Shown in pieces: positions 44,311 to 52,082 of a stretch of DNA of 64,000 nt (its first letter is position 1; each line of letters starts with the position of its first letter). The stretch covers positions 310,300 through 374,299 of the forward strand of contig NZ_MAKX01000001.1 in NCBI RefSeq assembly GCF_001693415.1. Reading direction: 5' to 3'. The notes under the pieces were generated by a model. That model worked only from the letters and a program-made list of their open reading frames with translations. It did no database searches and was not told the origin of the DNA. This DNA is from Tenacibaculum soleae. Lineage in GTDB: Bacteria > Bacteroidota > Bacteroidia > Flavobacteriales > Flavobacteriaceae. The translations under genes and the position numbers were made by a program.

Positions 44311-47067
44311 TTAATATGGCAAATCTGCTGGTTCGATAAAGTTAACTTTCGGATCATATAACTCTTTTAAAATTTCTTTAATCTCTTCCATAAATTCTTC
44401 TAATTTTTTTGATGTAACTTCATTATCGGGATTTCGGTAATTGGATGAGAAATTCATTTTTAAAAAGCCACTTTTTAAATTTTTAAAAGAGATGATTCCT
44501 GTTTCTAAGCCATTTTCAAAATTGAAATTTGTTGTTTGTGTGTAAATAAAAGCATACAATAATACCTGAATTGCTTTATGATGTTTTAAATCACGAATAT
44601 TTGTAAAATCTACCAATTTTAATTTGTTTGCATCAACCATTCCGGTTTTGTAATCTATAATTCTGGTAACTCCATTTAACTCATCAATTCGGTCAACTTC
44701 ACCATGAATTTTTATTGGAAAATCAATGCCTTCAACAGTTATTTCTGTAGCAATTTTCTTTTCAGTTTCTATAATTTTAAGTTGATTGTTTTCATCTTTT
44801 AACAATTCGATTTCTTTCTGTAAAAAATTTTCAACAAAACGATTAGCAACCTCAAAAACCAATCTATTTTTTCCTGTTGAAACATCGCCGTTTTTAAAAT
44901 GCTCCGTAAAATAATGTGTTACTAGCTCTTTCGATTCTTTTTGCATTTTACAAACATCGTCTAGTTTTAAAAACTTGCCAAAATAAGGCTGATATAGCTT
45001 ATCTAAAGTATCGTGCACCACTGTTCCCATAGTATTTGCAGCAACGGTTTCTTCAACATTATCAAACTCATTAATTTTTAAAATCTTTTGTTTGTAAAAA
45101 GCAATCGGATTGTATAAATAATTGGTTAATGCTGATGGTGATATTCCTCTTTTTGCAATTTCCTTTAATCGGCTTAAAACAGCTTCATCTTTCTTTATTT
45201 CTTTTAATTTTACTGATGATGTAACCACTTTTGGACTAATAATTTTTTCTGAAATATCATTTCGCATCATCTCTAATTGCGTAACAAATCGGCTTTTTTC
45301 TCCACTTCCAAAAACATCATGTTCGGTATTATATAAAATAAAAATATTTTTTGCTCGTTGTAATAATCTAAAAAAGTGATACGAAAACAACGCGTCTTTT
45401 TCTTTATATGTTGGTAATCCGAAGGCTATTTTTACATCAAACGGAATAAAGGTATTTTGTTGACTACTTGCTGGTAATACCCCTTCATTTACCGAAGTAA
45501 TAATTACGTTTTCAAAATCTAACATTCGCGTTTCTAAAACTCCCATTAATTGCAATCCTTGTAAAGGCTCTCCTTGAAAAGACAAACTTTCTGATTGTAT
45601 TAATTGCTTAAAAAACTGATGTAATGTTTTTAAATCCTGCACATAATTAAACTCAATATGTAAGTTTTGTAATTGTGTAAATGCCGTATAAAAACGGAAT
45701 AAATATTCTTTTTCTAAATCGTTGGCATGCTCTTTTAAAACAGCAATTAACCTTAATATTCTTGCCAAAAATTCAGCAACTGTTGTAAATGGATTAAAAA
45801 TTAAATTTAATGTTAATTTAATTTCCTCATTTAAAGGCGAAAGGAAATCATTAATTTCTTTTTGAGTTATAAAAGTATTGTTTTCTTTAACAATTGTTTC
45901 AGAAATAAGATCGGCAATATTTTTAGTTTCATCAAGTTGTAATAACTTATAAACCGCTGCATCTTTTACAAACCTAACAACATCTTTATGATAAAACTGC
46001 TGTGTTGTTTGCTTTGCTAATTTTTCTTGATTGTTAAACAACTGAAAAATAGCAAAAATTAAACTTGTTGTAGGAATGTCTTTTAACGGATATCCCATAG
46101 TAATATTTATAGCCTCAACACTTTTGGGTAATGAGTTTAATGTTATTGGCAACAATGTTTCATCTGCCAACACCAAGGCTGTATTGTTATGGTTTGGTAA
46201 TTTTGATAAAATTTCGCCCGCATATTTTATTTGTGTGATATTTTTTGATGCACCAATAACTTCGATATTTTTTGATGCTGAAAAATAATTTTTAATTGTT
46301 TGCATCTGATTTTTCTCATAATACTTCCATTGTTTTTTATATTTTCTAAGAAAACTCCCCGCTTGATGGTTTGTTTCATAAAATGCTTTATCAACATCCC
46401 AATAAACTTCTGATTTTCCTACTGATAAAAACTCTTGAAACAAGTATTCTTCAGCTGTATTTAAAGCATTAAAACCGATGAAATAATATTTTTTACCATC
46501 GTTTTTTTTGATAAAACTTTCAACCTTTTTAGTTGCTTCTCGATATAAAACTCCTTGATAACCAATTTTATTTTCAAGTAAAAATTGATAGAAAACAGCA
46601 TAAAATTTTTCTAACTTTTCCATGAAAGAAAAATGATCTTTTATCAGTTCTGTTTCTTTAAACTCGCCTTTTACCGACCATTTTTTTAATCGATGAATGT
46701 CGCGTAAATACACGAAAATATCTTTTGTATCAATTAAATGTTGATCTATTTCATTAAAATCTTGTAAAACTGTAAAAGCCCATGATGAAAATACATCAAA
46801 AGTATCTGGTTCTTTTTCTATCTCTTTATAGATGGTATAAAAATGAAATAATAATTGTACCGAATCTGCCTTGTTAATTTCAGAAATTTCTTCAACAAAA
46901 TCGCCAATATTAACAACCTTAGGTAAAAAACCTGCTAAAATTTTGTTTTTAAAAGTTTGTTTTACAAATACTCCTGCTCTTTGAGACGGAAGTATAAACA
47001 CAACGTTTTCAAACGATTTGGTTGTTTGTAAAATATCATCTAAAGTTTCAGAAATAAACGAGTTCAT
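44311..47067 (-). CDS. PD-(D/E)XK nuclease family protein, AddB-like
   Basis: 918 residues. The N-terminal half resembles the inactive helicase body of AddB (VFILPSQRAGVFVKQTF in place of a Walker A motif). The C-terminal RecB-type nuclease domain (about 640-918) has GTVVHDTLDKLY, IHGEVDRIDEL and IDYKTGM, the expected metal-binding and catalytic Glu/Asp/Lys residues. It probably pairs with an AddA-like helicase, not in this window, for double-strand-break processing. The typical AddB Fe-S cysteines are not seen. It is divergent from the nitrilase-family gene. Confidence 0.85.
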   Translation of the reverse strand: MNSFISETLDDILQTTKSFENVVFILPSQRAGVFVKQTFKNKILAGFLPKVVNIGDFVEEISEINKADSVQLLFHFYTIYKEIEKEPDTFDVFSSWAFTVLQDFNEIDQHLIDTKDIFVYLRDIHRLKKWSVKGEFKETELIKDHFSFMEKLEKFYAVFYQFLLENKIGYQGVLYREATKKVESFIKKNDGKKYYFIGFNALNTAEEYLFQEFLSVGKSEVYWDVDKAFYETNHQAGSFLRKYKKQWKYYEKNQMQTIKNYFSASKNIEVIGASKNITQIKYAGEILSKLPNHNNTALVLADETLLPITLNSLPKSVEAINITMGYPLKDIPTTSLIFAIFQLFNNQEKLAKQTTQQFYHKDVVRFVKDAAVYKLLQLDETKNIADLISETIVKENNTFITQKEINDFLSPLNEEIKLTLNLIFNPFTTVAEFLARILRLIAVLKEHANDLEKEYLFRFYTAFTQLQNLHIEFNYVQDLKTLHQFFKQLIQSESLSFQGEPLQGLQLMGVLETRMLDFENVIITSVNEGVLPASSQQNTFIPFDVKIAFGLPTYKEKDALFSYHFFRLLQRAKNIFILYNTEHDVFGSGEKSRFVTQLEMMRNDISEKIISPKVVTSSVKLKEIKKDEAVLSRLKEIAKRGISPSALTNYLYNPIAFYKQKILKINEFDNVEETVAANTMGTVVHDTLDKLYQPYFGKFLKLDDVCKMQKESKELVTHYFTEHFKNGDVSTGKNRLVFEVANRFVENFLQKEIELLKDENNQLKIIETEKKIATEITVEGIDFPIKIHGEVDRIDELNGVTRIIDYKTGMVDANKLKLVDFTNIRDLKHHKAIQVLLYAFIYTQTTNFNFENGLETGIISFKNLKSGFLKMNFSSNYRNPDNEVTSKKLEEFMEEIKEILKELYDPKVNFIEPADLPY

Positions 47068-47105
47068 AGCTATTTTTTAATCACCCCAAAGTACAATTTT
47101 TATCT

Positions 47106-47113
47106 TATTTTTG
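47106..47113 (+). promoter_or_regulatory. Candidate -7 element for the nitrilase-family gene
   Basis: TATTTTTG matches TAnnTTTG, 28 nt before the ATG at 47142. No clear -33 box. Confidence 0.35.
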
Positions 47114-47141
47114 ATATGATTAATAATTTCATTTTTTTATA

Positions 47142-47927
47142 ATGAATACAAATAACAAACTTACGGTAGCATTAATTCAGGCTGATTTAGTGTGGGAAAA
47201 TCCATCTGAAAATAGAAAAAATTTTGAAGAAAAAATAAACACACTTTCTTCAAATATTGATATCGTTATTTTACCCGAAATGTTTACTACTGGCTTTACC
47301 ATGAACGCTACTAATTTAGCTGAAACCATGAATGGGCCTACCCTGATTTGGATGCAAAAATTAGCTGCTCGAAAAAAATGTGCACTTCTAGGAAGTATTA
47401 TTATTACTGAAAAAAATCAATATTTTAATCGACTTCTTTTTGTACATCCTTCTGGTAAAATTGATTTTTACGATAAAAAACATACTTTTACTTTAGCTGG
47501 CGAACACAAAATATTTTCAGCAGGTAATAAAAAGACTATAATTAACTATATAGGTTGGAAAATTTGTCCATTAATTTGTTACGACTTACGTTTTCCTGTT
47601 TGGGCTAGAAATATCGAAAATTATGATTTACTTTTATATGTAGCTAGTTGGCCAATTAATAGAATTGAAGCTTGGGACACTTTATTAAAGGCCCGTGCTA
47701 TTGAAAACATAAGTTATACTATTGGTGTAAATAGAGTTGGAAAAGATGCTAATAATTACGAATACAACGGTAATTCTGTTGGATATGACCCGCTAGGAAA
47801 ATGTTTAGCCAAAAATGATAAAGGAATGGAAACTTGTTTGATTATTGAGCTAAATAAAGAAGTTCAAAATAAAATTCGTGATAAATTTAAATTTTTAGAC
47901 GATAAAGATATTTTTAATCTTCAATAA
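47142..47927 (+). CDS. Nitrilase-superfamily amidohydrolase (omega-amidase, YafV-like)
   Basis: 261 residues. The Glu-Lys-Cys triad is visible: E46 (ILPEMFTTGF), K112 (YDKKHTF) and C146 (LICYDLRFPVW). The MFTTGF and DLRFPVWARN contexts match the YafV/Nit2 omega-amidase branch, which hydrolyses alpha-ketoglutaramate or ketosuccinamate. It ends at a bidirectional terminator. Confidence 0.88.
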   Translation: MNTNNKLTVALIQADLVWENPSENRKNFEEKINTLSSNIDIVILPEMFTTGFTMNATNLAETMNGPTLIWMQKLAARKKCALLGSIIITEKNQYFNRLLFVHPSGKIDFYDKKHTFTLAGEHKIFSAGNKKTIINYIGWKICPLICYDLRFPVWARNIENYDLLLYVASWPINRIEAWDTLLKARAIENISYTIGVNRVGKDANNYEYNGNSVGYDPLGKCLAKNDKGMETCLIIELNKEVQNKIRDKFKFLDDKDIFNLQ

Positions 47928-47954
47928 AAAAAGCAACCTTATCGGTTGCTTTTT
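47928..47954. terminator. Bidirectional intrinsic terminator
   Basis: AAAAAGCAACC (47928-47938) and GGTTGCTTTTT (47944-47954) with a 5-nt loop, overlapping neither of the convergent genes. Confidence 0.93.
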
Positions 47955-47956
47955 TA

Positions 47957-48937
47957 CTATGCTGGAATCATCCATTTAAAATTGAATTTTGTATCAGGAA
48001 CTACGATACGTTCGGTAATTCGATACATTCTGTCTGGTAATTTCATTAAATAATCACGTGCTTTTTCAGCTTCAGGTGTTAAACCGGTAACTTTATCAAT
48101 TTCCCAAACGGTGTTTAGTTTTTTAAGAATATCTACATAATCAAAACCAGTGTATACACCTACTCTTTGTGCTACGGTAGAAAAATCGTCAAATAAACTT
48201 CCTTTAGCTCCAAATGATTCTCTTAAATGCATTGCAGGCATTACTATTTTGTGTTTCATCATGTGCTGAAAAGCCAACATCATTTCACTTGGGTCAATTT
48301 TAAAAATTTCTTTTACAAAATCAGCGTAAGCAATATGATGACGCATTTCATCACCTGCAATAATTTTAGACATTTTTGCTAATGCTTTGTGTCCTTTCTT
48401 TTTGGCAATTTTTGCTACATTATTGTGCGATATGTATGTTGCCAATTCCTGAAAACTTGTATATACAAAGTTTTTATAAGGGTCGGTAGCTGTACCAATA
48501 TCAAAACCATCAGCAATTAAGTGTTGGGTAGATATTTCTACTTCACGCATGTTTACGCGTCCTGAAAGGTATAAATACTTATTTAAAACATCACCATGTC
48601 TGTTTTCTTCAGCAGTCCAAGCACGTATCCATTTTGCCCAACCATTGTCTGGTTGCTGTGAAACTCCATCTAAATCTAGTAACCAAGATTCGTATGTTGG
48701 TAATGCTTCTTCAGTAATCGTATCTCCTACTAAGACAACCCAAAAATCGTCGTCTAATTCTTTTGATAACTCTCTAATTTCTTCAACTTCTGTTATAAAA
48801 GTATCTTTTTGTGAGTTTGGTAAAAAATCGGTTGGTTGCCAAATTTTTTCAGCAGGAATTAAAAATTTATCTACAAAACTGTCAATGTTTTTTTCCAGTG
48901 TTTGCATTACTTCCTTTCGGATATTTTGTAATGACAT
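47957..48937 (-). CDS. Acyl-ACP desaturase
   Basis: 326 residues of the soluble diiron desaturase family. The two iron-binding motifs are EENRHG (110-115) and DEMRHH (196-201), as in plant stearoyl-ACP delta-9 desaturase. It should introduce a double bond into acyl-ACP using O2 and ferredoxin, adjusting membrane fluidity. It lies 31 nt downstream of a PlsC-like acyltransferase, so the two probably form a lipid operon. Confidence 0.93.
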   Translation of the reverse strand: MSLQNIRKEVMQTLEKNIDSFVDKFLIPAEKIWQPTDFLPNSQKDTFITEVEEIRELSKELDDDFWVVLVGDTITEEALPTYESWLLDLDGVSQQPDNGWAKWIRAWTAEENRHGDVLNKYLYLSGRVNMREVEISTQHLIADGFDIGTATDPYKNFVYTSFQELATYISHNNVAKIAKKKGHKALAKMSKIIAGDEMRHHIAYADFVKEIFKIDPSEMMLAFQHMMKHKIVMPAMHLRESFGAKGSLFDDFSTVAQRVGVYTGFDYVDILKKLNTVWEIDKVTGLTPEAEKARDYLMKLPDRMYRITERIVVPDTKFNFKWMIPA

Positions 48938-48968
48938 AATATATTGTTTGTTGTTGTTTGTTTCTTTA

Positions 48969-49697
48969 CTAAAAAATTGCTTCTTTTATTGTAGTTTCAA
49001 CATTAGCAATTAATTCATTAAACGGTAAACTGTTTACTTTTATTGGTGCGTGTGTTTTAATTTTTATTGGACTTCCTAAACCTAATGGAAATTTACCGTA
49101 TTTAAACACTTTCCATGAATTATTAATTGTTAAAGGTACAATATAGGCATCTGGATTGTATTTTGTAATCATTTTTAAACCATTTATTGAAAATGACTTA
49201 GGTTTACCTGTTCTACTTCTTGTACCTTCTGGAAAAATAACCGCTGACCAATTATTCTTATTTATTTTTTTTGAGAATTTTCCTAGTTCAGTTAATGCTT
49301 GTCTTGCATCTTTACGATCTATTAAGGCTGCCCCTCCATGCCTTAAGTTAAAAGAAATGCTTGGTATTCCTTTTGCTAGTTCTTTTTTAGATACAAACTT
49401 AGGATAATGTTTTCTAAAGTGCCAAATAATTGGCGGTATATCAAATGTACTCTGGTGGTTTGACACAAAAATTAAACTTGTGTTTTCTGGTAATTCTTGT
49501 TCATTTTCTACCTGTACTCGAATCCCTAAAATTAATAAAGATTTGATTAAAAACCAATTCATAATATCGACTACATTTTGATGTCCTTGTTGCCCAAACA
49601 ATTTTAATCCCAACCATTGTAAGGGATGGAATATTATGAGTAGTAAAAAAAACACCAATGCAAATATTGACGATATAATATAACTAAATAATTTCAT
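48969..49697 (-). CDS. plsC: 1-acyl-sn-glycerol-3-phosphate acyltransferase (PlsC-like)
   Basis: 242 residues. N-terminal membrane segment (about 4-25), acyltransferase HxxxxD motif NHQSTFDIP (H81, D86) and FPEGTRSR (155-162), the fuller match to canonical PlsC of the two copies in the window. It makes phosphatidic acid from lysophosphatidic acid at the inner membrane. It is immediately upstream of the desaturase gene. Confidence 0.92.
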   Translation of the reverse strand: MKLFSYIISSIFALVFFLLLIIFHPLQWLGLKLFGQQGHQNVVDIMNWFLIKSLLILGIRVQVENEQELPENTSLIFVSNHQSTFDIPPIIWHFRKHYPKFVSKKELAKGIPSISFNLRHGGAALIDRKDARQALTELGKFSKKINKNNWSAVIFPEGTRSRTGKPKSFSINGLKMITKYNPDAYIVPLTINNSWKVFKYGKFPLGLGSPIKIKTHAPIKVNSLPFNELIANVETTIKEAIF

Positions 49698-49731
49698 TCT
49701 TTTATTTTAATTAGTGAACAAAAATAAAAAA

Positions 49732-49747
49732 TCCCGCGAAAGCGGGA
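49732..49747 (-). terminator. Intrinsic terminator with GAAA tetraloop
   Basis: TCCCGC (49732-49737), loop GAAA, GCGGGA (49742-49747). The minus strand continues with a T-rich tract (ATTTTTTATTTTTG). It ends the small membrane protein gene at 49761. Confidence 0.88.
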
Positions 49748-49760
49748 CTATTTATTTAAA

Positions 49761-50171
49761 TTAAAACCAATTATTCCAAGGAATTCTTGATAATATCAAT
49801 AATAATGCTACTCCATAAAATATTGTAAATGTTTTAAATTTAGCAGCACTTTTTACTTGTTTTTTATGTTTAGACCAACCTATTGTTATTAAAACAATAG
49901 CAATAATCATCATTAAAGGATGCTCTAACGCTAATAATCTAACTGGAGCATCTTTCATATCTCCTAATCCTTTTTGAAAGCCGCCAACAAAATATACTAA
50001 GAATCCTAATAATAATTGAATGTGAGTTGTTATTAAACTAAATAATCCTAGTCGGAATTCTTTATGGGTAAATTCTTTTTTTTGTATCAAACCAATAACT
50101 GCATTTAGTACTGTAAAAATCAATACCGCTACTACAATATATGCCCAATAAGAATGTAATGTCTTTATCAT
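49761..50171 (-). CDS. Small four-helix membrane protein (cytochrome b-like annotation in relatives)
   Basis: 136 residues from the ATG at 50171; the frame extends 19 codons upstream, but MIKTLHSYWAYIVVAVLIF is the natural start with a short leader. Four hydrophobic helices with His in the first (LHSYW), second (THIQLLLGFLVYF) and third (LEHPLMMI) segments, and a C-terminal SRIPWNNWF. Relatives in Flavobacteriaceae are variously labelled cytochrome B. The spaced His residues could bind haem, which is untested. Terminators on both sides make it monocistronic. Confidence 0.65.
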   Translation of the reverse strand: MIKTLHSYWAYIVVAVLIFTVLNAVIGLIQKKEFTHKEFRLGLFSLITTHIQLLLGFLVYFVGGFQKGLGDMKDAPVRLLALEHPLMMIIAIVLITIGWSKHKKQVKSAAKFKTFTIFYGVALLLILSRIPWNNWF

Positions 50172-50220
50172 AATTTGTTTGTTTTTTGTTAGCGTAAATG
50201 TACTAATTTTTGGGCATAAA

Positions 50221-50246
50221 AAAACCACCTCTATTGAGGTGGTTTT
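50221..50246 (-). terminator. Intrinsic terminator after the lipoprotein gene
   Basis: AAAACCACCTC (50221-50231) and GAGGTGGTTTT (50236-50246) with a 4-nt loop and flanking A/T tracts; ends the receptor-lipoprotein operon. Confidence 0.92.
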
Positions 50247-50268
50247 AAAATATTATTTTTGATTTTGG

Positions 50269-52071
50269 TTATTTAACTACCCAAGCTCCTTCAACTTTTT
50301 CAAATAATCTTTGAAACTCATTTTCACCATTATCGTATACTACGTATGATAATAAATACTTTTGACCTTCAGCTGCTGTAGGTGCATGGTGATCTAAGAA
50401 TAAAGCTAATGCATAGTTTATTTGAGACTCTGACCAATTATAATCAAAATCTCCATAACTAGCTAAGTTACCTATTAATCCAGCATATTCAGCAGATGTA
50501 AGTTGAGATGCCATATATTCATAATCTGCATTTCTTACCAAAGTATACTTAATTGTATTATCTGGCACCCAGTTTGTACCATCGTGACCAAATTGTAAAG
50601 TAGTTTCAATTGTAGATTTATAAGCTTCCCAAACTCCATCAGTTTTTGTATATAAATCTCCTCTTACTTGTGCTCCGCTTGAACTAGATACATAATTATA
50701 CACTACATCTAATACATCTCCATCTTGAGCATAAGGAAATTTAATGTTTAAAAATGTTGGTAAATAATTTGCTGCTGGTTTAGAGCTTCCAAAATTACTT
50801 AATCCCATTGATGTAAAATCATCTTCAGTTACTGAGTAATAATTGTCTGTAGGTAATTTCCATGTAGTTCCATCATAGGTGTACATTACAGTAGTAAACA
50901 CTTTTTCTCCAACAACTTCATCAGGTAATGTTCCGTTATTCATTATTGCTGACCATGTGTTAGCAACACGTATACCATCTACTGTTCCTGTTGGCCCTCC
51001 GTTTCCTTGACGGATACCTATTCTTTTTGCTGTATTATTTGGATTACCAGTATTAGTAGCTTCTGGTGTATCTGGTTCAGTATCTGTAACAGCGTCTAAC
51101 ACATATAAATTTGATACTCCATTTGCTGTGTTATAAGATGCAACTATAAGGTAAGTTTTATTTAAATCATAAGCGTTACTTCCGTAAGTTAAAGAGCTAG
51201 AGCTAGCGCCAATACCAAATAAAATTTTATCTGACCCATTATTTTTCGCTCCAACTCTTGCAGAAAAAGCATAACTTCCATCCTCTTCCATTAAGTGAAA
51301 GAAATAAGTACCATTACCTACTTCGCTTAAATTTATTAAAGCACTAGAATATACCATTCCAGATGTAATATCTGAAGTAAATGCTTTGTTTACATCTTCT
51401 GAACCTGCATTAGATAAAGAGATTGCACCTGCAGCATCTGAAGGATAATCTGTCATAGACAATCCTGTTGTTGCATATTGCAGTTGATTATCAGCTCCTG
51501 AGTGTTTTACCCATGCTCCTGCTGAAACAGTTGTTAAATCTCCTGCAGTTGCTCCGTAATCAAAGTTTTCTTCTAAAGAAACTTTAGGAGTAACGGCTGT
51601 TGTACTACCTGTATATTGTGCATAAGTTGTAGAAACATAATCTCCTTCATCAGAAGAACTATATTTATTTGATAAAATTCCCGGTAAATAATCTGAAGGT
51701 GTAACGCTACTTTCAAAAGCATTTGTACTACTTCCGCTTACTGCATAATCACTCTCGCTTAACTCATAGTTTTTTAAACTAAAAGCTCTACCTCTGTATA
51801 ATTTATAACCTACTAATACAGATGACTTATTTCCCCATGCTGGGTATAAATCTGCTAATAATGCTGGTATCTTTTCTTTAGCATCATCTTCAGAATTGAA
51901 ACTTCCATAGTTTAGCTCTAACGTATCGTAGTCATCATCTGTTAGTGTATATTCTGCATCACCTACAATTGCATTTTCTTTTGCATCAACTAAGGCGTTG
52001 ATATCTTCTAATGGCTCACATGAAGTGAAAACCATTGTAAAAACTGTTAATAATAAAAATATTTTTTTCAT
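50269..52071 (-). CDS. Surface lipoprotein with four repeats and a LamG-like insert
   Basis: 600 residues. Lipobox FTSC (Cys18), then internal repeats beginning with Y-x-[LV]-[ST]-x-x-D-[YF] at about 41, 102, 412 and 509, each 50-75 residues and ending in a short hydrophobic strand. Between repeats 2 and 3 (about 165-375) is a beta-sandwich-like region (ENFDYGATAGDL ... GIRVANTW), probably a concanavalin/LamG-type lectin fold. Acidic residues after Cys18 (EPLED) may favour surface export. It lies 11 nt after its TonB receptor gene, an arrangement like SusC/SusD, though it is not SusD. Ligand unknown. Confidence 0.8.
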   Translation of the reverse strand: MKKIFLLLTVFTMVFTSCEPLEDINALVDAKENAIVGDAEYTLTDDDYDTLELNYGSFNSEDDAKEKIPALLADLYPAWGNKSSVLVGYKLYRGRAFSLKNYELSESDYAVSGSSTNAFESSVTPSDYLPGILSNKYSSSDEGDYVSTTYAQYTGSTTAVTPKVSLEENFDYGATAGDLTTVSAGAWVKHSGADNQLQYATTGLSMTDYPSDAAGAISLSNAGSEDVNKAFTSDITSGMVYSSALINLSEVGNGTYFFHLMEEDGSYAFSARVGAKNNGSDKILFGIGASSSSLTYGSNAYDLNKTYLIVASYNTANGVSNLYVLDAVTDTEPDTPEATNTGNPNNTAKRIGIRQGNGGPTGTVDGIRVANTWSAIMNNGTLPDEVVGEKVFTTVMYTYDGTTWKLPTDNYYSVTEDDFTSMGLSNFGSSKPAANYLPTFLNIKFPYAQDGDVLDVVYNYVSSSSGAQVRGDLYTKTDGVWEAYKSTIETTLQFGHDGTNWVPDNTIKYTLVRNADYEYMASQLTSAEYAGLIGNLASYGDFDYNWSESQINYALALFLDHHAPTAAEGQKYLLSYVVYDNGENEFQRLFEKVEGAWVVK

Positions 52072-52082
52072 GGTTTTGTTTA